Source of the DNA: Caenorhabditis elegans | Lineage: Eukaryota; Nematoda; Chromadorea; Rhabditida; Rhabditidae | NCBI RefSeq assembly: GCF_000002985.6 | Contig: NC_003281.10 | Coordinates: 8,866,001-8,930,000 of the forward strand | Reading direction: 5' to 3' | DNA length: 64,000 nucleotides | In this document: in pieces, positions 27,201 through 37,500 of the stretch | Numbering within the stretch: position 1 is the stretch's first letter | Layout: the number at the start of each line of letters is the position of its first letter | Made by a program: the position numbers and the translations under genes | Notes under the pieces: model-generated | Database searches by the model: none | What the model was told of the DNA's origin: nothing | Seen by the model: only the letters and a program-made list of their open reading frames with translations

Positions 27201-27875
27201 CAAATTTTGTGGATGAGGTAATTTCATATCTTCTAGATATTTTCGTTCAATTATTCCAAATAATCTTTTTTTCAGTTGAATATTGCCATTCCGAAATACG
27301 CAGATCGTAAAGAAGATTGGAAACACAGTCTTAAACAGATTGTTCCAAATTCTCGGATTATTGTTCTCCCACCATCGGATCAATATCCACACTGGACGAG
27401 TCGGCTCTACGTCACACCATCAGCTCTTATTGTTCAGGTAAGATTATTATGGAGACGTGGACATACGCTCCAAATGGGAACGACGGAAATTGATAAAATA
27501 AAATTAAAAAATAAAAGAAAAAAACTTTTCATTTTTAATGCATTCTTTAAACATAATTTCGGCATAAAAATCATTAAAACTAACGAAAAACATTTCAAAA
27601 TGGTTGCAAATACGAATTCGTTGAATTCACGGGTTTGCTGCCAAATAACTAACGAGACCCATGGCTCGGGGGCGGAGCGTAGTCAGTTGGCCATGGGGCA
27701 CATTTCCACGTCTCTATAATAAATCGATATTCTCATTTTCCAGAGTCTTGCCGTCATTGCTCTCGTATGCTGTATGCTTCTAATGGTTGTCGTATTCTTA
27801 CATTATCGAGAGAAAAAGGAAGATCGATACGAACGACAACAACAATCTCATCGATTCCATTTCGATGCCATGTAG
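24236..27875 (+). CDS. lnkn-1: Linkin (ITFG1/TIP homologue), type I membrane protein
   Basis: Exons 24236-24430, 24488-24607, 25311-25623, 25679-25740, 25789-26118, 26732-27217, 27276-27437 and 27744-27875 give 599 aa. A signal peptide (MKKILPIIWLINLVSG) is followed by FG-GAP-like beta-propeller repeats with Ca-binding loops: FGDFNADRNTDIL, VGDFNGDSRLDVL, DVSDDGWTDVL and DVDSDGELDIL. One membrane helix (about residues 557-575, SLAVIALVCCMLLMVVVFL) precedes a short basic tail. This is the ITFG1/T-cell immunomodulatory protein architecture. Linkin is known to support cell adhesion during gonad migration. A CGTTCAG acceptor sits five bases before the ATG. Introns 2, 5 and 7 are long and hold inverted repeats. 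I recall it as ZK637.3. Confidence 0.95.
26300..26631. repeat. 330-bp inverted repeat in lnkn-1 intron 5
   Basis: The left arm GTACTCTTCTCGGACAATTA and the TAATTAAATTTTTGGATT that follows are mirrored by AAAATTTAATTAATTAATAG and ACGAGAAGAGTA ending near 26631. Further pairing continues inward. MITE-like; it accounts for much of this 613-bp intron. Confidence 0.75.
27442..27722. repeat. 280-bp element with inverted ends in lnkn-1 intron 7
   Basis: ATTATTATGGAGACGTGGA at the left end is mirrored by TCCACGTCTCTATAATAAAT at the right end. The interior includes a GC-rich patch (GGCTCGGGGGCGGAGCG). It occupies almost the whole intron, leaving only splice-site sequence outside. Confidence 0.75.
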
Positions 27876-28212
27876 ATTTTTTTGTGAATTTTAAGATCAT
27901 ATCTTCTTGAAGACGAGATCGTTTTTTACGGGTTCCCATCATTTGTCTCTTTTTTTGCATATTTGACCTTTTGAAGCTTCATCCTGTGTTTAGATTTCCC
28001 ATTTCGAGCTGTGATTGCACGTCGGAGTATTTTTAGAGATCAGCTTTAAATCCGAGTTTTCCTTGTTTGAAAATAGAAACATTATTTGAAAACAACTGTA
28101 ATATTTATTCCACGTGACCCCTTACCCTCCATCACTCTCTTTATAAACTGAACAGAGACTTTTTCGTTTTTTTGACGAACTATTAAAATAAAACTTTTTG
28201 AATTTTTTCCTA

Positions 28213-28656
28213 ATGAAGTCAAATCCAAAATATTTTCTAATGAATGACGTGGAGCGGCAGAGCAAATATTCGCCGAAATATGTGAGTTTTCTTCAAATTT
28301 TTGTTAACTTTAACAAAAAGTTTCCAATTTCAGGTTCCAAACAACAGTCTGAAAGAGCGAATTCTGGAGTTTTTGGATTATTACATTGCGCCATTGAAAC
28401 TGTAAGTTTCATTTTATGGAAAATTCTCATAAAAAACTCAATATTTTCAGGTATCTTCTGTCTTACCCGATGCCGGATTGCCTTTGGGACAATCGAAAAT
28501 TGAGGTATTACATCGGAAAATCGTTGCAATGACATGGAACCCACATTCATTTTTTTCAGATTGAAGGCCAGTGGTGTGCAAGTGACTCCGAGCTCCGAAC
28601 CAGTTCATATCGATGATCGTCTAATTCACATTTCACAGAAACAACCGTCCGAATGA
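28213..28656 (+). CDS. Small 95-aa protein of unknown function
   Basis: Four exons (28213-28281, 28334-28401, 28451-28504, 28560-28656) splice in phase to 95 aa starting MKSNPKYFLMNDVERQSKYS. The middle, LKERILEFLDYYIAPLKLYL, looks helical, and DCLWDNRKLRLKASGVQVTP may be a short beta segment. There is no signal peptide or known domain. The gene starts about 340 bases after the lnkn-1 stop, just after an AATAAA (28187-28192), and ends about 430 bases before asna-1 with its own AATAAA at 28674. All three point the same way, so an operon is possible. Four consistently phased junctions make the model sound. I recall it as ZK637.4. Confidence 0.8.
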
Positions 28657-28802
28657 TTTTTCGATTTTTATTTAATAAAGTTTTAGAAATTATTTCATTT
28701 TTTTCAAGTTTTATCCGTGTTCTAATGGTTTTCTATTACCTTATTATTATTTCTTCAGTTCTCCAAAAAAAAATATTACCCAGACATAAAATGTTGAGGT
28801 TT

Positions 28803-28876
28803 TGTAACCTGGGTCTCGCCCCGAGAAAATTTTGTTAAATGCAGAAAGTTGTGCGCCTTTGGAGTACTGTAATAAA
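28803..28876. repeat. Fragment of the GTCTCGCCACG repeat family
   Basis: GGGTCTCGCCCCGAGAAAAT, TTTTGTTAAATGCAGAAAG, TGTGCGCCTTT and GGAGTACTGTAAT appear in family order. It is a single arm between the 95-aa gene and asna-1. Confidence 0.7.
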
Positions 28877-29088
28877 CACTTTCGGAATTTTCATAATCGA
28901 ATCAAAAAAGTTATTTATTAAAGAACTTAACTCCTATCAAGTCGAGAAAACACTGTAGAAAAACAATAAAAATTTGTATCCATTTTTACTTGAAAAATTA
29001 AAAAAACTGCAAAAGGCTAGACATTTCTTTTTAAAATTTCAAACTTTAAATGCAAATAAACCTAAAACTTCTTTTTTTTTCAGAAATA

Positions 29089-30501
29089 ATGTCGGATCAG
29101 CTGGAAGCCTCTATCAAGAATATTCTCGAACAAAAAACGCTAAAATGGATTTTTGTGGGTGGAAAGGGAGGTGTCGGAAAGACGACATGCAGTTGCTCAT
29201 TGGCAGCTCAACTCTCAAAAGTTCGTGAGAGAGTTCTTCTCATCTCCACCGATCCCGCCCACAACATTTCTGATGCCTTCAGTCAGAAATTCACAAAAAC
29301 TCCAACACTGGTCGAAGGTTTCAAAAATCTCTTTGCAATGGAAATCGATTCAAATCCGAACGGAGAAGGCGTCGAAATGGGGAATATCGAAGAAATGCTG
29401 CAAAATGCTGCACAAAACGAAGGTGGAAGCGGTGGATTCTCGATGGGAAAAGATTTTCTTCAAAGTTTTGCTGGAGGACTTCCTGGGATTGATGAGGCAA
29501 TGAGTTTCGGGGAAATGATAAAGTGAGTGTCAATGATTCTGATTTTTAAAAAATCTATTATTTTTTTCAGGTTGATAGACTCTCTTGACTTCGACGTTGT
29601 GGTCTTTGACACCGCTCCAACTGGGCACACTCTTCGTCTTCTTCAATTCCCAACACTTTTGGAAAAAGTATTTACGAAAATTCTGTCACTTCAAGGAATG
29701 TTTGGACCAATGATGAATCAATTCGGTGGAATGTTTGGAATGGGAGGTGGATCAATGAATGAAATGATTGAAAAGATGACAACGACTCTAGAATCTGTGA
29801 AAAAGATGAACGCACAGTTTAAGGATCCTGTTAGTTTTTCAGATTCAAGTGATATTTAAAATTACTACGGAGATATATCACCCAGACGCGAAAATTGTCG
29901 TAAAATTCTGCATCTTGGTAATATGTTTTTTTAACCTTTTCAATTATATCAAGGGTAAATTCTAGCTTGATATATATTGAATTCAGAGATTTTAAATCAT
30001 CAAAGTTTCTGCAGAGCATTCAAATATGTATTTACAGAATTGCACCACATTCGTCTGCGTCTGCATTGCCGAATTCCTCTCTCTTTACGAAACCGAACGA
30101 CTTATTCAGGAGTTGTCCAAACAAGGAATCGATACTCATAATATTATTGTGAATCAACTTCTCTTTCCGGATACCGATGCAAATGGAACAGTTTCATGCA
30201 GAAAATGTGCATCGAGACAGGCGATTCAGTCGAAATACTTGACAGATGTGAGTTTAAATGAGAAGTTTGATAAATTATTAAATTAGAAACTTTGAGCAAA
30301 TTAATATTGAATAACCACAGTGCATTTTTGACTCTGTCGTGATTTGCTAGATGCGGAATAAATCAATTTTTCCAGATCGATGAGCTCTACGAGGATTTCC
30401 ACGTCGTCAAACTTCCACTTCTTGAGGCAGAAGTGCGTGGAGGGCCCGCAATTCTTCAGTTCAGCGAACGGATGGTGGATCCTGAAGCTAACAAAAACTA
30501 A
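29089..30501 (+). CDS. asna-1: ArsA/GET3-type ATPase for tail-anchored protein insertion
   Basis: Exons 29089-29522, 29571-29829, 30038-30247 and 30376-30501 give 342 aa. It is the cytosolic GET3/TRC40 homologue, a dimeric ATPase that delivers tail-anchored proteins to the ER; in worms it also promotes insulin secretion and arsenite/cisplatin tolerance. Visible elements are the deviant P-loop GGKGGVGKT (residues 24-32), switch [13 protein letters not shown], a Met-rich client groove ([20 protein letters not shown]), the A-loop [15 protein letters not shown], and a zinc-binding CRKC pair (C285, C288). A poly-T/CAG acceptor ends five bases before the ATG. A diverged 5' copy lies inverted at 33.2-33.5 kb. 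I recall it as ZK637.5. Confidence 0.97.
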
Positions 30502-31249
30502 ACTAATTTGTTCTCCTACAAAATCAACTTGTTCTGTGGTTTTTTATGTTAAAAGATTCTTCCTATCCCATGTTTTTTCTCCAAAATTCCCTGTCCCCTT
30601 ATTTCTCGCTTTATTGTGGGTGCCTTTTTCGAATCAAATGAATAATTTATGATATTCATTGTTTTTTACTTAGGATTGAAGTATATTTGGAACATAATTA
30701 TCTTTCAAACTTCAGCCTGGCAAACTATTTTTGTCAAGTAATCATTTTAATTAGCTAGATTTTAGACGTAATTTCTTTCAAATAGTACCTAGTATTAGGC
30801 AGCCGACAGGTCATGGGACCAAGCAGTACATTTTTCCGACTGCTAGACTTCATCCGACACTTACCTAGATTCAGAGAATTCAATTTTCACACAACTTGTT
30901 AAAATCTCTAGTTTACGAGCTTGTTTTTAACCAGACTTATGGATCCTGAGAATGGAGGGCCATGGAGCCTCCATGGAGGGGATGGCAGTTGGAGATACAA
31001 TGATTTTGGAGTAATTTTACCTTCGTATTATTTTTCATGTGATTTCATTTTCAATTCACTTAGCCCCGTTTCCTAATGTTCAAGTTGCTATTTCCAATTT
31101 ATTTTCCTTGGTCCACTTCATATTCCTTGGAATTTTTTCTGCATTCAAATTACCAAATAGCCACGTGCAATATCCCATTCTCTGCAGTTTTGAAATTTGA
31201 ATTTATACAATAAACATGAGTTGTCAAATATTCAGTCTTAATCTGATAT

Positions 31250-31378
31250 TAGTTCAAATATATTCCAAATCAATTCCAAATATATTCGAAATATATTTCA
31301 AATATATTCCAAATATATTTAAAATATATTCCAAATATATTCCAAATCTATTCCAAATATATTCCAAATATATTTCCT
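31250..31378. repeat. 11-bp tandem array (ATTCCAAATAT)
   Basis: About eleven imperfect copies of an 11-bp unit ATTCCAAATAT. Variants include ATTCGAAATAT and ATTTCAAATAT. The array is the reverse complement of the one at 31670-31812. Confidence 0.9.
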
Positions 31379-31669
31379 ATTCTACTAATCTTTTTCTCAA
31401 TTTCTGTGCGAAATTGTGTTATTATCGTACCAGGGAACAGAGATATGACCAAATCTGTACTCACTGTTCAGATTTTTTATAAAAATGGTGAAAAAAGGCT
31501 TTGGATAATTCCAAACATTCATTTGGCAGAAGCTGGAAGTTAATGAAACACACACCGCAGCTGTTAAAACTTATATAAATATATTTTCTGTTTCCAAAAT
31601 TATAAACTTGTAAAATAAAACCGTTTCAAAACTTTCACGATCGAAAATATGATGCGTGCCAAAAGGACG

Positions 31670-31812
31670 TCAGAATATATTTGGAATATATTTGGAATAT
31701 ATTTGAAATATATTTGGAATACATTTGGAATAGATTTGGAATATATTTGGAATAGATTTGGAATATATTTGGAATATATTTGGAATATATTTGAAATATA
31801 TTTGGAATATAT
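31670..31812. repeat. 11-bp tandem array (ATATTTGGAAT), inverted partner
   Basis: About twelve copies of ATATTTGGAAT with variants such as AGATTTGGAAT and ATATTTGAAAT. It is the exact inverse of the array 290 bases to the left, so the two can form a long stem. Confidence 0.9.
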
Positions 31813-31916
31813 CAGTTTCCGGTAATTTTTGTTTGTCCGCTAAGATACTTTGTCACCCAAAAGTTTGTTATCACGGAGAATTGATCAACTATGCTTGATT
31901 TATTGCTTTTATACCC

Positions 31917-32092
31917 CTTATGATCCTTTGAAGCTGAAGGATCAGATCATCAGGAGGTACCCATCTGATCCTTTGAAGCTGAAGGAACAGATCACCAGGA
32001 GGTACCCTTCTGATCCTTCGGAGCTGAAGGATCAGATCACCAGGAGGTACCCTTCTGATCCTTTGAAGCTGAATAATCAGATCATCAGGAGG
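31917..32092. repeat. 45-bp tandem repeat, about four units
   Basis: Four units follow the pattern TGATCCTTTGAAGCTGAAGG, ATCAGATCA, CCAGGAGGTACCC with period 45. The period is a multiple of three and one plus-strand frame stays open (repeating DPLKLKDQI and RRYPS), but no gene context supports translation. Confidence 0.85.
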
Positions 32093-32355
32093 GATCATTG
32101 TTCATACATTCAATTGTGAGTAGTCAAGGCCGAAAATCCATGGAAAATTGCATTTAAAAACTTATTCCAGTGAAAAAAAAACAAAAATCGATTGAGAAAT
32201 ATATATAAAAAACTAGTTGAAAAAGTTTGTCACCGAAGATACGCCCGGTCAGAGACAAATGGCACTTTGTCGACTGGATACCATGTCACTTTGGATACTT
32301 TGTCCCCAAAAATACCTTGCCACCCTAAAAGTTTGTCCCCTCGGAATGAAGGCCA

Positions 32356-32492
32356 TTTTGATGCATCTCAATCATCTCCAGATTCTTTGCAAGAAGATCA
32401 TTACTTGGTGCTGGAGGCGGAGACAGAGCAAGAGCTCTGCGTGGAGGGCGTCGTTCTTCTTTTGGCTGAAACTTGAAGACATGACAACAATA
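32356..32492 (-). pseudogene. Near-identical 137-bp fragment of lin-9 exon 4
   Basis: This copies 37503-37639 without indels and with about four mismatches in 137 bases. It spans the end of lin-9 intron 3, the alternative acceptors and the first part of exon 4 (QPKEERRPPRRALALSPPP). One substitution changes the proximal acceptor region (TTTCAG instead of TTCCAG). Orientation is the same as lin-9. The high identity implies a recent copy. It lacks the rest of lin-9. Confidence 0.9.
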
Positions 32493-32779
32493 ACGTCGCG
32501 TATTGCACTTTTTTGAGAACAAAAAATCCACATTTCATCTGGAAAATATTTTTTGAAAAACAGTAAAGAAGAAAAAGAAGGAAATAGAAAACCATTGGAA
32601 CACGAATAAAATGTGAAAAATAAAATCATTTCCCCGTTTCATTGAAGCAAAAGTATTATGTAACAGAGTTAAAAAGTGATGGGAAAGTTTGGCGAACTAG
32701 TATTGACTAGTAGTATAATAGTGTTACAAGCATAAAGTTCAAAACAAAAGATGAAAATTTAAGTAAAAAAAAATTCTAT

Positions 32780-33529
32780 TTAATGTACATGGAACTTTTG
32801 ATGTTTATTTCTCTGCGAGCTTCTCAAAAGTCGCAGGACAGGAGTTTTCGGCTCTTCCACGTGTGGTGAAGGTGTTCGTTGAGGCGTTCCTCTAATTTGC
32901 ACAACAGCTTTGGCAGGCGGTGCCAGAAAACAGAAGCGGGCATTTGTCGATTTTGCGATCGGTATCTCAGAATCCATTGTTCCTTATTTTATAGAGTTTC
33001 TATGTGCATGAACGGATTTCAACGAAAGATAGGTATGATGGCAACACGAGCACACCGTCGGTTGAGTGATGTGATGCACATTTCTCATGTGCTTCCTCAC
33101 ATCATCGGCTCGAGTCATCACAATTTGGCACATCAGGCATTCCTGTGGTGTCATATGATACTTCAATCGATGATGGTTTAGTGCCGCCAAGTCCTTGAGC
33201 TTAGAACTGCAGACATTATGCAACATTTCTTCCATATTCTCCACTTCGACGTCTTCTCCATCTGGTTTTGAATCGATTTCCATCACAAAGAGATTTTTGA
33301 ATCCTTCGACCAGTGTTGGAAATTTAGTGAATTCCTGGCTGAAGGCATCCGAGATTTTGTGGGCGGTATCGGTGGACACGATTAGAACACTCTCACGGAC
33401 TTTTGAGAGTTGCGTTGCTAATGAGCAACTGCCTGTCGTCTTTCCGACACCTTTTCAGGCTACAAAAATCCGTTTTAGCGTTTTTTGTTCGAGAATATTC
33501 TCGATAGAGGCTTCCAACTGATCTACCAT
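32780..33529 (-). pseudogene. Chimeric asna-1 5' copy fused to C2H2 zinc-finger sequence
   Basis: On the minus strand a CTTTTTTCAG acceptor precedes ATG 33529, and the first ~110 codons copy asna-1 exon 1 ([17 protein letters not shown], later [11 protein letters not shown]). The P-loop is damaged: three bases are missing and codon 25 is TGA. The frame is then open to 32984. After NMEEMLHNV the asna-1 match stops and zinc-finger sequence begins in the same frame: the C-terminal half of one finger ([12 protein letters not shown]), a complete C2H2 finger (CLMC, 12 residues, H-4-H in [10 protein letters not shown]) and a partial one (CSCC). After a TAA the same frame reopens at 32977 for another 65 codons (MDSEIPIAK) to 32780. 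It could be a young chimeric gene or a pseudogene; without a P-loop it cannot be an ATPase. I recall a locus called ZK637.6 here. Confidence 0.75.
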
Positions 33530-33884
33530 GCTGAAAAAAGTATTTATTGTATTTGAAAAAATAATCAAATTGATTTTGGAGCAATACCAGAGAAATGGAG
33601 AAATACGGAGAGAAGCAAATAGATTTTTTGTTAATTTTTGCAGCTAAATATAAGAATGATATCAATGTACTTGAAACATTCAAAAATTTCATAAAAGATT
33701 AACAGAAATTTTTTAAATTTTAACTATTTTTTCAAATTTTTTAAACAGTTTTAAATGTATTTTTGTCGGTTTTCAGTGAAATTTTTGTTAAAAAATAAGA
33801 AAATTAAGAAAAAAAGCTAAAAATGACTTTTAAAAAAATTGAAATTCGTTTTTTGGCGCAAAAAGTTAAAGGGACATGAGATTT

Positions 33885-34200
33885 CGTAGGGAGCGGGTCT
33901 CGCCACGATTCCTCCTATTTTTATTTTTACTTTCAAACGAAACAACGAAGCTCCGAAATAACGCATTCGTGATAAATTTAATAAAGAAATTAGCAGCAAA
34001 ACAGCAAAAAATGCGAATGGAATTCAAATACGAAGCAAGGCGCGCAACACACTATAAAAATTGATCAAAATTACGCAGCAAAGACAGTTTAAAACTACAG
34101 TAATCTTTGAAGGCGCACATCCGTTTGTATTTAACAGACATTTGTCGTGACCAGTTACCGTACTTTTAGCGCTCACTTTTGTGTCCGGGCTAATATCTTC
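33885..34200. repeat. Palindromic repeat, GTCTCGCCACG family
   Basis: The left end has GGGTCTCGCCACGATTCC. The right end has ACTACAGTAATCTTTGAAGG, CGCACATCC, TTGTCGTGACCAG and TTACCGTACTTTTAGCGC. The order and inversion match the copy at 43582-43864, but the arms are more diverged. Confidence 0.7.
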
Positions 34201-34594
34201 TCACCGCTGGCAAACATAATAAAATGAAAATTCACCTGAAACTTTAAAATTTTATTTATTTTCTAGACAGTCAGTAAAATAAAAAATAGTGGAGTATAAC
34301 TGACAAGGGTTTCGTTATTTGGCTCGTTTTTCTCGAAAACTGATGATGATGATGATGACAATGAGGAAGAAAATAGAATTTTGGCACATTCGAATTATCA
34401 AGGTTGAACTACTTTTAAAAAATAAGAAAAATGGGGATGTGTCTCATGATCGGGTACAATTTTGAAAAGACACAAAGTGATTGAAGAAGGTGGGGAGAGA
34501 GAGAGAGCAGAGATGAGAGAACTGAGAATATTCAGAAAAACAAAAACTGACGGGACCGGTTGGCGTTTTTTTGGACAAAATGAGACGCTTTTAG

Positions 34595-37500
34595 TTATTT
34601 TCTGTTCGATACAGTTCCAGCTAGTGCTCCACTTTCGAGCATAATTGTGTGAAATTGTTTCATATGAACTTCAACGTAGTCTTGGAAGAATGCCACGTTG
34701 CGGGGGTGAATAGCGGTCCGAATTTCAGATATGGCGTCACCAAGTGATTGAAGATCAACTGCAGAGATCTTTTGAGTTCCCATTGTGCGAACCTGGAAAA
34801 ATATAATATTTTTTCTAATATTTTTCTGCAGTAAAAAAATTTTTTAATAGTGTTTTACCGATGACCAGGTAATTTTGAATTCTAGGAAACAATTTTAGTT
34901 TTTTTTTTGTAAAATAGTAATTTGTAATTAATTCTAATGGGACGATGCAAGTGAACACGTGTATTCAGCTCGACCAACGCCTCGAAAATTTTCAAAAAAG
35001 GCGGGAAAAAATATTTGAATTCGCCAAGAGGAATTTCACCGCAGCGCGTGACGGTGTTTGCACAAATTACACCGAATGGTCGAGCTGAAAACACGTGGTG
35101 AATTTCTCGTAATTTCTCGACACATTTTTTGCAATGCAAGTGCGCGGAGAAATGACGAGAAATGTCGTGAAATTTGCAATTTCTCCGCATTTCTCGACAT
35201 ATGATGAACGGTGAGATACGCAGAAACATGTGTCCCCGCAGGAAACTCCGCCTACTCACCGCACTTTTAACAGGGTGAAATGTCTTACCACCCTGCGAGG
35301 ACACATCTCATATGTCGAGAAACGCGTAGAAATTGCGAATTTCACGACATTTCTCGTCATTTCTCCGCACACTTGCATTGCAAAAAATGTGTCGAGAAAT
35401 GACGAGAAATTCACTTGCATCGTCCCATAATGAAATTAGGAAAGAGGATTTGGTAAAAACCGAAGTTTATTTTCTAATGAATTTTTACATTTTCAATTTT
35501 TTTTTTCATTAATAAATTATTATTCTGCAGTCTATAGTGCCACAAACCTGTAAAAGGACAGCTGTCAATGATTGAATAAGTGTCAACGCATGCACATTCT
35601 CTACATTTAATCCTTGATTACAGTGCTCTACAAATCTTCCAGCTTGTTGAGAGCACATTTGTCTAACTGCTTCAGGTTTCATATTTGACGTTGAAATCTG
35701 CAAACAAATAGATCTTTCGAAGAATCAGGAAATGAAAAATTACATCATTCGAAGAGAAATACATATGGTGATCTTGAATTCCATTCATATTGATATCTAT
35801 ATTCTGATTCACATGTTCCAGATCGATGATAGTTTTGGCGTATTTCTCCTGAAAAAAAATTGTTTTTTAGATTCTATCTAGTTGACTTTTTCATATATCA
35901 AAAAAAATTTCTAATTAAAAATGTACCTGAAAAGCTTTCGAATATTTGTCTGACGTCATATTTTGTATCTCGGCATCCGCATTCAATTCGTTCAATTGTC
36001 GTATCAATCCCTTTTTGATATCAATTAATTTCGTCAGTTTCACAAGATTCACAAGGAATTTCAGCGGGAAATTTCCAACCATTTCTGCATTTTTTCCATT
36101 TAATCGTTCGTCGTTCGGTCCCATTAATGGTCCACCACTTCTCTCGATTTTTCGAGAAACCAGGACGTCACGAACAAGATGTGGATGTGATGAGTCACGA
36201 ACTGCTGCTACAAATGGACGAACGCCTGATGGAAGCTTAGAGTTGGCTTGTTCAATGAAGTAGGCGATACTCAACAAATCAAGTTTTCCGTCGAGAAGTA
36301 TTTCCGTGTCACTAACCAGTGTTGGTGGGATATCTGGCTGAAAGAATAAAACATTGGAATTTATAGAATTTCAAATATTCAAATTTCCCTAAAACAAAAT
36401 AATTTATGATCCAAAACTACCGAATATAGTAATAGGACGTCTTAATTTCCAAAGACTTCCTATTTTCAGCTAAATCATTAAATTTTGTCAATTTCTCCTA
36501 ACACTTTTTATTGCATATTTTGGTAGTAATTCGATGATTTGAGCACATTTTAAGTCGATAAGAATCCTACTTTGATATTTTTGGTGTCTATCGACTTAAA
36601 GTGATCCTAAATCATAGAATTAAAGCGAAATAAACCACTAAAATATGCAATAACTGTTGAAAATGCAATAAGAATTGCATTCCAGCATGTACAAAATGGA
36701 CAAGTTGGCGAAGTTCACGAATTTAGCTGAAAATAGGTTTGTGGCGAAATTTTAAGACATCTCGTTACAAAATTCGGGCGTTTTGGGTGATATTGAGTCT
36801 CCTTTTACAAACCTTGTCAAAAATAATTCTGAATCCTTTCGGAATGACAGCATCAATAATTCCAGAATAAATTCCATCGTAGGGATTTCGAATTCTCGCA
36901 AATACACGATTTCCAACCACCATTGGACGTGGAAGCTTGGCTGGAAGATCTTTTAGATCAATCGATGGATCCTGAAAGAACATTTATTGAAAATGATACA
37001 CCTCTTCAGCCTTACGTTAAGATAACTTCCTTCATAGACACTTCGAATCTTCATTCTTTTCTCTTCCAGGTACATTCTTTCTTCTTCAAAAAACACTTTC
37101 GAGCATCTACGTGGCTTTCCGAGAAGTTTTCGAATCGACCGCCACTCAATACGCGTTAAATTCCAATTTTTCAGATTTGGGAAAGATTCGCGGATAATTG
37201 TGGCAAACTCGTTTTCTTCTTTGAAAATTTGTTCGTCGATTGCAGAATAGAAGAACTCGCACATGACCCATTGACGAGCTTTCTTATATCGGAGCAAATT
37301 GTAGAGTTTCTTTATATTAGCTCTCATAAATGTGCTCACATCTTCACTTGTTTGATTTTTATACGTTTTGAATTGTTTCATCATGGCACTTCGTTCTTGA
37401 TCTGTACTGAACATGTTGAAGAATGACTGTGTATCTCGATGTTCTACAGCTTCATTTGTCATATTCGCAGGATTATCTAAATCATCAAGACCTGCTACAA

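Larger units (their letters stand above)
30502..32355. other. Intergenic region with tandem arrays
   Basis: No gene is supported between the asna-1 stop and the lin-9 fragment. The stretch holds two oppositely oriented 11-bp arrays (31250-31378 and 31670-31812), a 45-bp tandem repeat (31917-32092) and scattered copies of a CACTTTGTC/AAAAGTTTGTC word near 31845-31870 and 32222-32345. Confidence 0.6.
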
